Origin: Paracoccaceae bacterium
GTDB taxonomy: Bacteria > Pseudomonadota > Alphaproteobacteria > Rhodobacterales > Rhodobacteraceae
Reading direction: 5' to 3'
Assembly: GCA_016124615.1 (NCBI GenBank)
Contig: WGNF01000002.1
Location: 372,001-436,000, forward strand
DNA length: 64,000 bases
Both the position numbers and the translations under genes were made by a program. Within the stretch, counting starts at the first letter, position 1. Each line of letters starts with the position of its first letter. This document shows, piece by piece, positions 44,801-51,694 of the stretch. The notes below the pieces were generated by a model. It was not told where the DNA came from, ran no database searches, and saw only the letters and a list, made by a program, of their open reading frames with translations.

Positions 44801-45300
44801 CCGGGCTGAACCGCGAGGGGCGCGAGCGGCTGCTGACCGCCTTCGAGCAGGTCAACGGCAACTTCGCCAACCTCTTCACCCACCTCTTCGGTGGTGGCGA
44901 GGCGCGGCTGGTGCTGGTGGAATCCGACGATCCGCTGGAGGCCGGGCTGGAAATCATGTGCCAGCCGCCGGGCAAGAAGCTTTCCACCCTGTCGCTGCTC
45001 TCGGGCGGCGAACAGACGCTGACGGCGATGGCGCTGATCTTTGCCGTGTTCCTCGCCAACCCCGCGCCGATCTGCGTGCTCGACGAGGTCGACGCGCCGC
45101 TGGACGATGCCAACGTCACCCGCTTCTGCGACCTGATGGACGAGATGACCCGGCAGACCGAGACGCGGTTCCTCGTCATCACCCACCATGCCGTGACGAT
45201 GAGCCGGATGGACCGCCTGTTCGGCGTGACGATGCAGGAGCAGGGCGTCAGCCAGCTGGTGAGCGTGGATTTGAAGAAGGCGGAGCAGCTGGTGGCGTGA
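41845..45300 (+). CDS. smc: Chromosome segregation protein SMC
   Basis: 1151 residues. The N-terminal ATPase half has RFTRLRLNGFKSFVDPTDLVI and Walker A GPNGCGKSNLLEALRW; two long Ala/Glu/Arg-rich coiled coils flank a hinge (about residues 510-640, with LLDRLTVAPGFEKALGAALADDL); the C-terminal half has the signature LSLLSGGEQTLTAMALIFAVF and Walker B ICVLDEVDAPLDDANV. Condensin SMC organises and segregates chromosomes with ScpA/ScpB, which are not here. I choose the GTG at 41845 (GAAAGGG upstream) because it gives the family-typical N-terminus; an ATG at 41764 is in frame. It ends 27 bases before the AT-rich islet. Confidence 0.95.
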   Translation: MRFTRLRLNGFKSFVDPTDLVIADGLTGVVGPNGCGKSNLLEALRWVMGENRPTAMRGGGMEDVIFAGAATRPARNFAEVALIIDNSERLAPSGFNDQDQLEIVRRITRDAGSAYKANTKDIRARDVQMLFADASTGAHSPALVRQGQIAELINAKPKNRRMILEEAAGISGLYQRRHEAELRLQATEINLSRVDDLLEQMAQQLATLARQARQAARYREIGEDLRRAEGMLLFRRWAEADTARLASETELTARTRVAAQAEVAARQAAKARTGREDALPPRREEEAIAGAIVQRLSVQRDQLAEQEARAVQAIEALRARIAQLGRDMEREAGLNRDAGETIERLEWEEAQIARAHEGHEDRLAAAAEAARDAAAVLQNRESALSEITEDVARLSARHQSAQRMLADATTTVARGEAEAAKARDAVSGAEAALSRAAEDFAVAEEAQAAAVMLAEEAEAVLDDTETARAAEQDREAVARAQRSEAEGEANALRAEVAALARLVDRESHAGDQLLDRLTVAPGFEKALGAALADDLRAPVIAGARRSGWADLPDYDMAQPLPDGAMPLAAHVGAPDLLARRLSQIGLVARADGARLQPALRPGQRLVSAEGDLWRWDGFRAAAEDAPSAAAARLQQLNRLVALKRDLEEVAARAEGARRAHEVLHQRLADLARADQAAREARRAADARVTEAGRALSRAEADRSISGGKLESARLAVARYEEEAMAARARLREAGAAQAGLADLAEARAAVEQVRTTVEAARLTMLTRRSSHDETRREGEARVRRRQDIGKEIAGWRQRLETAGRRIAELAERREESAEELEEASAAPEEIAIKREELSDAIATAEARRAKAADALAEAETALRAAQETERDAERAAGEAREARARSEARAEAARQTAAAAADRIREETETDPAALLAQIAVAPDRIPPSDVLESDVNRLKRQREALGAVNLRAEEDARAVQTEHDTLQREQADLAEAVKKLRAGIAGLNREGRERLLTAFEQVNGNFANLFTHLFGGGEARLVLVESDDPLEAGLEIMCQPPGKKLSTLSLLSGGEQTLTAMALIFAVFLANPAPICVLDEVDAPLDDANVTRFCDLMDEMTRQTETRFLVITHHAVTMSRMDRLFGVTMQEQGVSQLVSVDLKKAEQLVA

Positions 45301-45327
45301 GGGGGGTAATTGTGCCAACGAGCCACT

Positions 45328-46356
45328 TCAGAACGCGCGTTCCAAATAGCGATGGTGATCAAAAAATAGTTCGAAACAGGTTCGGTCTTTCAATTCGACT
45401 GATGACTCAACTCCCATTGCGAACGATTGTGCGAGTTCCTGTCGAATCGTGTGCCGCGACTCCTCAGATAGGCCGTTGCCCGTAGCTATTACCCGATCAA
45501 TAGCGGTACCTGTCTTGCGCCCAATAAGCTCCATGTTTAGGTCTAAAAATGAGAACCCCAAAAATATAAGAATTCGGCAGTTGTTTATTGCCTGAGAAAT
45601 TTTTATTGTTCTATCCGTTCCAGAGCCTTCGGTAAAAGTGTTTAGACCACGCGAGATGTCTAAGAGTTCACGTTCATTGTAGCTGGATCCAAAACCCACC
45701 AAGTTTGCTCCCAGCCATTCGAGCGGTCCGAGGCTGCCGTAGGGGTATATTACTTCAATGGCATCAAATAGTTCTCGAACTCGTTTCTCTTGGACATCGA
45801 AGTAGCTTATGGCTGCGTAGACAAGATATTGATAAATGCACCTGTCATAGTTAAAGCTAACAAAGACAATCTCCCTGAGTGCATCTAGAAAACCATCAAA
45901 ATCGCGACCGGTGATCAATACTCTGAACAAGGATGCGATCCACGTTTTCTTCACTGCGTCGAAATTTGGGCGGTTTCTGACATTCCCCTCGGGCACATGA
46001 AGTAGGCTCATCCTCTCCGCATCAAGTATTGTTGCCGCAATTGCAAGTTTCCCAACCTTCGTCACTTCTGGGTCTGCGCGCCGCGTGTGCAGAAAGTTGT
46101 CTATGGAAGGAGCGAGCGGCATGTTTTTAGAAATATGATCGGCCGCACGAATATACTGCTCTCTCAACGCCCTTGTTCCTGCCTCGGCGGAAAGTATAGA
46201 GCATGATCTCGAGAGAATTTGATTCGTGATATTGAGGTCGCCAAAGTCATTTTGCTTTACTTTGCAAAAACGGGAAATGTGATCGACTAGCTCCGCGCCA
46301 GTGGGGAGATTGAACTCTTTGCTTGCGCCCGCACCAACCACGACAACTATGCTCAT
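45328..46356 (-). CDS. SIR2-like NAD-binding domain protein, lone, AT-rich (candidate defence gene)
   Basis: 342 residues forming one SIR2-like domain: IVVVVGAGASKEFNLPTGAEL (GAGxS at 8-12), the helical insert SIDNFLHTRRADPE, VFVSFNYDR (FNYD at 168-171), IYPYGSLG (203-210) and IFLGFSFLDLNM. This fits the SIR2-like group found in antiphage NADases (Thoeris ThsA, DSR, SIR2-HerA), but no second effector domain and no partner gene is present. The tyrosine in YPYGS takes the place of the usual catalytic HG histidine, so activity is uncertain. The gene is much AT-richer than its surroundings (bases 45541-45600: 20 of 60 G/C; 44461-44520 in smc: 52 of 60), which points to horizontal transfer. The ribosome-binding site is weak. 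Confidence 0.72.
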   Translation of the reverse strand: MSIVVVVGAGASKEFNLPTGAELVDHISRFCKVKQNDFGDLNITNQILSRSCSILSAEAGTRALREQYIRAADHISKNMPLAPSIDNFLHTRRADPEVTKVGKLAIAATILDAERMSLLHVPEGNVRNRPNFDAVKKTWIASLFRVLITGRDFDGFLDALREIVFVSFNYDRCIYQYLVYAAISYFDVQEKRVRELFDAIEVIYPYGSLGPLEWLGANLVGFGSSYNERELLDISRGLNTFTEGSGTDRTIKISQAINNCRILIFLGFSFLDLNMELIGRKTGTAIDRVIATGNGLSEESRHTIRQELAQSFAMGVESSVELKDRTCFELFFDHHRYLERAF

Positions 46357-46460
46357 CCCAACTAGCGCCTTTTCCTCGAGCCCAACTGTCTAGTCGAAAA
46401 CCTTCCCACCTTTTGTGAGGGGGCGTCAATCCTATTGGCTGCATCACATACGCAAATGGA

Positions 46461-46489
46461 ATCAAATTTTGCGCCGCTTCGATTATCAA
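46461..46489 (-). promoter_or_regulatory. Candidate sigma-70 promoter for the SIR2-like gene
   Basis: On the minus strand, TTGATA (46489-46484) and TTTGAT (46466-46461) are separated by 17 bases, matching five of six and four of six consensus positions. It lies about 105 bases before the ATG at 46356, in AT-rich sequence unlike normal host promoters here. This suggests the islet carries its own promoter. Confidence 0.4.
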
Positions 46490-46512
46490 GCCTGTTGCGA
46501 GTGAAGCATGTG

Positions 46513-47412
46513 TTATCGGTAGAGCAACCCCGCCACCTTCTCCCTTAACCCCAGCCGTTCCTCGCGCAGCATCCCCAGCGCGCGCAGCCCTGCCAGCGCC
46601 TCGGGTGTCGCCACCTGGGTGCGCAGGTAGAAATCGCTCAGCACCTCCGGCGCGGCGGTGGCGAGGAAGGCTTGCAGCTCGGTGGCGGCGCGGTAGGCGC
46701 CGTGTTCGACGCGGTAGGGCAGGCGTTCCAGCCAGCGTTCGGGGTCTTCGGCGTGGAAATGCAGCAGCGCGAGGCCCTCGGCAAAGGCCCCGCCGTGCTG
46801 CGGGCGGCCCATGAAGCGGGCGGAGTGGATCGCGGGCTCGAACTCCTCGATGCCGGTGCGAAAGAAGCATTTGCCCGCGGTATGGCCCAGCATCCCCTTG
46901 GGCAGAAGGCGCGCATAGGGGCCGTGCAGCGTCGCCAGCGCGGCGGGGTCGTCGCCCTTGCGGATCGCGCGGTGAAAGTAGCGGCCGCTGAAGATGTCAT
47001 CCGGCGCGCCGGGGTCGTGCAGCGCGTCCCAGGGTTCCACCCGGATCATCGGGCGGTCGAGGTCCGACAGGATCGGCGCCAGCGGGCGGTCAGCCAGCAG
47101 AAATTCATCCACGTCGATGTGCAAGAGCCAGTCGAGCGTCGTTTCGGCATAGACGCGGCGCAGGTTCAGCGACTGGCGGAACTGGTGCGCCTTGGGCCGG
47201 TTGCCGCGCAACCGCTTCCAGTAGCGGCGGTCGCAGCGCACCGGCGTAACGCGGTCAAGGCCCGCCAGCGCCTCGGGGCCGGGGGCGTCGGGGTCGTCGA
47301 AATGCACCCAGATCTGCGCCGGGCCAAGGCCAAGGTGATGCGCCACGAAGGCCAGCACATGATCCACCGGCGCCTTGACGGTGGTGACGATGCCCCAGCT
47401 GGGCCCGGTCAC
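46513..47412 (-). CDS. Glycosyltransferase, family 2-like (Glyco_tranf_2_4)
   Basis: 299 residues: WGIVTTVKAPVDHVLAFVAHHLGLGPAQIWVHFDDPD, then the DxD-type site LLHIDVDEFLLADRPL, and HFHAEDPERWLERLPYR. This pattern is that of the GT2/GT92-like family often annotated as glycosyl transferase family 2 in Rhodobacteraceae. It probably acts in cell-surface polysaccharide synthesis. Its ATG overlaps the stop of the upstream mltB-like gene. Normal base composition returns here after the islet. Confidence 0.82.
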   Translation of the reverse strand: MTGPSWGIVTTVKAPVDHVLAFVAHHLGLGPAQIWVHFDDPDAPGPEALAGLDRVTPVRCDRRYWKRLRGNRPKAHQFRQSLNLRRVYAETTLDWLLHIDVDEFLLADRPLAPILSDLDRPMIRVEPWDALHDPGAPDDIFSGRYFHRAIRKGDDPAALATLHGPYARLLPKGMLGHTAGKCFFRTGIEEFEPAIHSARFMGRPQHGGAFAEGLALLHFHAEDPERWLERLPYRVEHGAYRAATELQAFLATAAPEVLSDFYLRTQVATPEALAGLRALGMLREERLGLREKVAGLLYR

Positions 47413-48581
47413 AGCCGGTCCAGCAGCGCCTGTGTCGGCCAGCCGTCGGCAGGCAGGCCAAGGCGCACCTGTTCCGCCTGCACCGCAGCGCGGGTGGCCG
47501 AGCCGAGGATGCCGTCGACCTTGCCGACATCATAGCCCTTGGCGACGAGTTTCTGCTGCAAGGCCATCATGGCGCCGTCGGGCAGCTCCGGATCCGGGTT
47601 GCCGGGGTCATATTCCGGTGCGCCCTCCAACCGGGTCGCGAAATAGGCGGCGGTGGTGACATAGACAAAGCTCTTGTTCCACTCGAACAGCACCTTGTAG
47701 TTGTCGAAGGCCAGAAAGGCCGGGCCCTTGCGCCCCTGCGGCAGCAGGACCGAGGCGGGAAGGCCAGCGGCGGGCAGCGCCCCGCTGCGCGCCGTCACCC
47801 CCTGCGCCGCCCATTGCGCGACGGTCTGGGTCTTGTCGAGGCCGGTGCGGGACCAGTCGAGCCCGTCGGGCACCCGAACCTCCACCAGCCAGGGCTGATC
47901 GGGTTTCCAGCCGAACATCGACAGCATGTGGGCCGCCGACAGGATCGCATCGGGGGCCGAGGTTTTCAGCGTCACCTTGCCATCGCCGTCGCCATCCACG
48001 CCGCGTTCCAGAATGTCCTTGGGCAGCATCTGCACCATGCCGATCTCGCCCGCCCAGGCGCCGGTGGTGGTGTCGGGGTCGAACTCGCCATGTTCGTAAA
48101 GCGTCAGCGCGGCCATCACCTGCGGCTGGAAGATATCGGGCCGCCGACAGTCATGCGCCAGCGTCACCAGCGCGTTGCGGGTGTTGAAATCGCCCTGCAC
48201 CGCGCCGTAATCCGTCTCGAAGGCCCAGAACGACAACAGCATCCCGGCGGGGACGCCGTAGTCATGCTGCGCCCGCTGGAACACGTCGGCATAGCGTTTG
48301 GCATTGATCTTGCCGTGATCGAGCCGCGCGCGGCTGATCAGCGAGTGCGAGAACTCGATGAAGGTCTTCTTGAAGAAGCCCTGCCCACGGTCGGCCCGCA
48401 GCACCTTGGGGTCGTCCTCGGCGTTGGCAAAGAAGGCGTCGACCGACGCCTTCGGATGACCCGCGGCGACGGCCTCGGCCGTCATCGCCGACAAGAAGGC
48501 GGAAAAGCTGCCGCCACAGGGGGCGGCGGCGACCGGGGCGGCCGCCAGCGCGGCCAAAGCTGCTAAAATCGGCAAACGCAT
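47409..48581 (-). CDS. Lytic murein transglycosylase, MltB-type with peptidoglycan-binding domain
   Basis: About 390 residues: signal peptide (MRLPILAALAALAAAPVAAA), an SLT_2/MltB domain (RGQGFFKKTFIEFSHSLISRARLDHG, GVPAGMLLSFWAFETDYGAVQGDFNTRNALVTLAHD with the catalytic Glu, and GAWAGEIGMVQMLPKDILERGVDGDGDGKV) and a C-terminal PG_binding_1 domain (LQQKLVAKGYDVGKVDGILGSATRAAVQAEQVRLGLPADG). It cleaves glycan strands to give 1,6-anhydro-MurNAc ends. Start ATG 48581 gives the signal peptide; ATG 48596 is in frame. Confidence 0.92.
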   Translation of the reverse strand: MRLPILAALAALAAAPVAAAPCGGSFSAFLSAMTAEAVAAGHPKASVDAFFANAEDDPKVLRADRGQGFFKKTFIEFSHSLISRARLDHGKINAKRYADVFQRAQHDYGVPAGMLLSFWAFETDYGAVQGDFNTRNALVTLAHDCRRPDIFQPQVMAALTLYEHGEFDPDTTTGAWAGEIGMVQMLPKDILERGVDGDGDGKVTLKTSAPDAILSAAHMLSMFGWKPDQPWLVEVRVPDGLDWSRTGLDKTQTVAQWAAQGVTARSGALPAAGLPASVLLPQGRKGPAFLAFDNYKVLFEWNKSFVYVTTAAYFATRLEGAPEYDPGNPDPELPDGAMMALQQKLVAKGYDVGKVDGILGSATRAAVQAEQVRLGLPADGWPTQALLDRL

Positions 48582-48636
48582 GTCATGTCCTCGCAATGCC
48601 GGGCAACCTTAGCGATGCGGGCGGATCAGACAAGCC

Positions 48637-48879
48637 TCAGGCGGCGCCCTGCGCGGCCTCGATGCGGAAGATTTCATCATAAAGCGCCCAGGTCTCGGCC
48701 GCTTCCTCGGGTGTCACCTTCTGGGTGACGTGGCCGGACTGCACCAGCACGTGATCGCCCACCGCGATCCCGACATGCTGCATCAGAAACAGGCTCGCCA
48801 TACGCTCTTGCCCGCGCGCGGTGCAGCGGGCGGTGAAGCCGTCGATGGCGGTCACCTGCATCGGTACAGCAAGACACAT
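48637..48879 (-). CDS. hypC: Hydrogenase maturation chaperone HypC (HupF-like)
   Basis: 80 residues starting MCLAVPMQVTAIDG; the N-terminal Met-Cys2 is the essential ligand-carrying residue of HypC. HypC works with HypD to assemble the Fe(CN)2CO group and delivers it to the large-subunit precursor. AAAGGG precedes the ATG. It is divergent from the hydrogenase operon, and the two share an FNR-type box between them. The other hyp genes are not in the window. Confidence 0.93.
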   Translation of the reverse strand: MCLAVPMQVTAIDGFTARCTARGQERMASLFLMQHVGIAVGDHVLVQSGHVTQKVTPEEAAETWALYDEIFRIEAAQGAA

Positions 48880-48935
48880 GGGCGGGCCCTTTCTGATCGT
48901 CGGTTGACGCTAACGGATGCCGATGTGGCCATGCA

Positions 48936-48949
48936 TTGATGCAGATCAA
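48936..48949. promoter_or_regulatory. Perfect FNR/FnrL box between hypC and the hydrogenase operon
   Basis: TTGAT-GCAG-ATCAA matches the FNR consensus TTGATN4ATCAA at all ten positions. Its centre is 57.5 bases from the hupD ATG and 63.5 bases from the hypC ATG. Placed at -41.5, it would give starts near 48984 (plus) and 48901 (minus), each leaving a short leader with its ribosome-binding site. The -10 elements in both directions are weak, as expected for activated promoters. Confidence 0.8.
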
Positions 48950-48999
48950 CGACAGAACCCGCGTCCGGGGCAAGGTTTGCCGCAACCGAGGAGCCCGCG

Positions 49000-49533
49000 A
49001 TGACCCTTGTTTCCGATCCTATCACGCTTCATCCGGATCTGCCCAGCCGACCTGCGGCGGTGGCCGTCATCCTGGGCATCGGCAATTCCCTTCTGACGGA
49101 TGACGGCATCGGCGTTCACGTCACGCGGGCGGTGGCGGCGCTTGGCGATGCGGGCTGGCTGTCGCCGGGCATCCGGGTGCTGGACGGTGGCACCATCGGG
49201 TTGTCGCTACTGGCCGAGATTGACCCCGACGCGATCCTGATCGCCGTCGATGCGATGGAACTGCACGCGCCGCCGGGCACGCTGGCGGTATTCACCGGCG
49301 CCGACATGGATCGCCAGCTGACCGGCAACAAGCGGTTCGCGCATGAGGTGGCCTTGGCCGACCTGATGCAGGCCGCCGACCTTAGCGGCATCCTGCCCGC
49401 TCGTCGCGCGTTGGTGGCGGTGCAGCCTGACGTGACATCCTGGGGCCTGACCCCGACGCCCGCCGTGGCCGCGACGATTCCCGCGGCGGTGGAGGCGATC
49501 CTGACGCTGTTGCAGGACTGGGCCGATGAGTGA
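49000..49533 (+). CDS. hupD: Hydrogenase large-subunit maturation endopeptidase (HupD/HyaD family)
   Basis: 177 residues. Family motifs: ILGIGNSLLTDDGIGVHVTRAV (metal-binding acidic residue at Asp34/35), VDAMELHAPPGTLAVF (Asp84) and FAHEVALADLM (His115), the three nickel-sensing ligands. It removes the C-terminal peptide of HynL after nickel insertion. GAGGAG stands 6 bases before the ATG. It has an N-terminal extension of ~20 residues. It is the first gene of the operon and overlaps the next by 8 bases. Confidence 0.92.
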   Translation: MTLVSDPITLHPDLPSRPAAVAVILGIGNSLLTDDGIGVHVTRAVAALGDAGWLSPGIRVLDGGTIGLSLLAEIDPDAILIAVDAMELHAPPGTLAVFTGADMDRQLTGNKRFAHEVALADLMQAADLSGILPARRALVAVQPDVTSWGLTPTPAVAATIPAAVEAILTLLQDWADE

Positions 49534-49924
49534 GGAAAGCCCCCGCACCGGCATGGCGCAAAGCCTGCTGCGCGAAATTGCGCGCGCCTTGGCGGCCTTG
49601 GCCGAAACCGGCGCCTGCGACGCCATCGACTTGCGCAGCCTGCCGCTGACCGGCGGCGACCGTGCCGATCTGGAAACGGCGCTGGGGCGTGGCGAAGTGG
49701 CCGCGACCTTCGACGCCAGCGGACAGAGCGAGGTCTGGGAGACGCGCCATGCCGGTGTCTGGTGGGTCCGCCATCTGGGCGGCGACGGGCGCGTGGCGGC
49801 CGAGACGATCGAAATCACCCCCATCCCCGACATCCTTGCCGCACATCCCGATGACATTCGCGCAAGCGCAGCGGCCCTGATGGCGGAACTGGCAGAGACG
49901 ACAGAGGAGACGGCGCATGTCTGA
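49526..49924 (+). CDS. HupH/HyaF-type hydrogenase expression C-terminal domain protein
   Basis: 132 residues. GRGEVAATFDASGQSEVWETRHAGVWWVRHLGGDGRVAAETIEITPIPDILAAHPDDI matches the HupH C-terminal domain, which in HupH/HyaF/HoxQ binds the small subunit before it is inserted. Here only about one such domain is present, half the length of HupH, a form usual in Isp-type clusters. It overlaps hupD and hynS by 8 bases each. Confidence 0.8.
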   Translation: MSEESPRTGMAQSLLREIARALAALAETGACDAIDLRSLPLTGGDRADLETALGRGEVAATFDASGQSEVWETRHAGVWWVRHLGGDGRVAAETIEITPIPDILAAHPDDIRASAAALMAELAETTEETAHV

Positions 49925-51023
49925 CGGCAATCACCCCGGTGGCACCATCGGCGAGGCGCTGCTGGCGCGCGGCATCTCGCGCCGGTCGCTGTTGAAATAC
50001 ACCGGCTACCTCGCCTCGATCCTGGCGCTGCCGCCGATGGCATCGCGGGCGATGGCGGATGCGCTGGCCAAGGCGCCGCGCCAGTCGGTGATCTGGCTGT
50101 CGTTTCAGGAATGCACCGGCTGCACCGAGTCGCTGACACGCTCGTTCAACCCGACGCTGGAAGACATGATCTTCGACCTGATCTCGCTCGACTATCACGA
50201 AACGCTGATGGCGGTGTCGGGGGCGGCGGCCGAGGAGGCGATGCAGGCGGCGCGGGCGGCCAACAAGGGCAAGTATGTGCTGGTGGTCGATGGCTCGGTT
50301 TCTACCGCCGAGGGCGGCATCTATTCGACCAACGCCGGGAAAACCAACCTTGCGACGCTGAAGGATATGGCGTCCGACGCGGCGGCGGTGCTATCGGTCG
50401 GCACCTGCGCGGCCTTTGGCGGCATTCCCCATGCCAAGCCGAACCCCACCGGCGCGGTGCCGGTGTCCGAGATCGTCACCGACAAGCCGGTGATCAACAT
50501 CCCCGGCTGCCCGCCGATCCCCGAAGCGATCGCGGGGACGGTGGCCTACATCATCACCTTCGGCAAGCTGCCCGATCTGGACCACCTGAGCCGACCCAAG
50601 GCGTTCTTCGGCGACTCGATCCACGACCGCTGCTACCGCCGCCCGTTCTACGACAAGGGCCTGTTCGCCAAGTCGTTCGACGACGAGGGCGCCCGCAACG
50701 GCTGGTGCCTTTACGAGGTCGGCTGCAAGGGCCCGGTGACCTACAACGCCTGCGCCACGCTGAAATGGAACGGCGGCGTGTCGTTCCCGATCCAGTCCGG
50801 CCACGGCTGCCTTGGCTGCTCCGAGCCGGATTTCTGGGATCGCGGCGGGTTCTACAAACCGCTGTCGGCCTCGGTCATGGGCAACCCGGCCATCATCGGC
50901 GGCGCCGCCGTCGCCGGTATCGTGGCGGGCGCGGCAAGTGTCGCGCTGGCGCGCAAGCGGCGGGCAGAGGCGCTGGCCGCGCAATCCAAGGCATCCGCCG
51001 CCGCACAGGAGAAAATGCCATGA
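49917..51023 (+). CDS. hynS: [NiFe]-hydrogenase small subunit, Isp-type (HynS/HyaA)
   Basis: 368 residues: Tat signal with SRRSLLK at 21-27, then the iron-sulfur domains. Proximal-cluster ligands are Cys66 and Cys69 in ECTGCTES, GTCAAFGG and PGCPP; distal and medial ligands are HDRCYRRPFYD, WCLYEVGCKG, YNACATLKWNGG and GHGCLGCSEPDFWDRGGFY. The two additional cysteines of oxygen-tolerant group 1d enzymes are glycines here (ECTGC; AFGG). A C-terminal membrane helix (about 322-345) anchors the enzyme. It oxidises H2 on the periplasmic side. ATGA overlap with isp1. Confidence 0.95.
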   Translation: MSDGNHPGGTIGEALLARGISRRSLLKYTGYLASILALPPMASRAMADALAKAPRQSVIWLSFQECTGCTESLTRSFNPTLEDMIFDLISLDYHETLMAVSGAAAEEAMQAARAANKGKYVLVVDGSVSTAEGGIYSTNAGKTNLATLKDMASDAAAVLSVGTCAAFGGIPHAKPNPTGAVPVSEIVTDKPVINIPGCPPIPEAIAGTVAYIITFGKLPDLDHLSRPKAFFGDSIHDRCYRRPFYDKGLFAKSFDDEGARNGWCLYEVGCKGPVTYNACATLKWNGGVSFPIQSGHGCLGCSEPDFWDRGGFYKPLSASVMGNPAIIGGAAVAGIVAGAASVALARKRRAEALAAQSKASAAAQEKMP

Positions 51024-51679
51024 GCCTGCTTGATTTTGCCCGCGGCCCCGCGATCGAGGTCGCACTGGCAGTGTTCACCCTTGGCGTGATGTGGCGGCTG
51101 ATCTCTTTGCTGGGCCTGCCTTGGGCCAAGGATCGCACCGTCCGGCGCGCCGGGGCGCCGTCGGATTTTTCGGCGGGCGTCAGTGGTTTCATCCGCCACC
51201 TGTGGGTGCCAAAGGGCTTCGGGATGACGTCGCGCTTTGCGCTGATCAACGGCTATGTGTTCCACCTTGGTCTGGCGATCATATTCTTCGGCTTTGTGCA
51301 GCACATCCTGTTTCTGCGCGGCCTTTTTGGCGTCAGCTGGCCGGGCCTGCCGACCAGCGTGATTTCCATCGCCGCGGTGGTCACGCTCGGCTCGCTGGTC
51401 GCGGCACTGGTGCGCCGGATGACCAGCCCGGTGATGCGGCTGATCTCGACCGCCAACGATTACTTCACATGGCTCATCACCACGCTGCCGGTACTGACCG
51501 GCCTGTTGGCCGTCAGCCACCTTGGCGCGCGGTATGAAACGTTGCTGGCGATCCACATCCTGACCGTTGCCGCGCTGCTGATCTGGTTCCCGTTCGGCAA
51601 GCTGATGCACGCCTTCCTCGTGTTCCTGACCCGTGCCGAGACCGGCGTTTTCTATGGCCGCCGCGGCGTGAAAATCTGA
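51020..51679 (+). CDS. isp1: Hydrogenase-associated b-type cytochrome membrane subunit Isp1 (NarI-like)
   Basis: 219 residues with about five membrane helices and conserved histidines inside or near them (FIRHLWVPKG, YVFHLGLAIIFFGFVQHILFL, LAVSHLGARYETLLAIHILT, KLMHAFLVFLTRAETGVFYGRRG). It resembles the NarI/DsrM-type cytochrome b family. In Thiocapsa, Isp1 links the small subunit to Isp2 and the quinone pool. It sits between the small- and large-subunit genes, as in Isp-type operons. Confidence 0.88.
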   Translation: MSLLDFARGPAIEVALAVFTLGVMWRLISLLGLPWAKDRTVRRAGAPSDFSAGVSGFIRHLWVPKGFGMTSRFALINGYVFHLGLAIIFFGFVQHILFLRGLFGVSWPGLPTSVISIAAVVTLGSLVAALVRRMTSPVMRLISTANDYFTWLITTLPVLTGLLAVSHLGARYETLLAIHILTVAALLIWFPFGKLMHAFLVFLTRAETGVFYGRRGVKI

Positions 51680-51694
51680 TCGGAGACTGAAACC

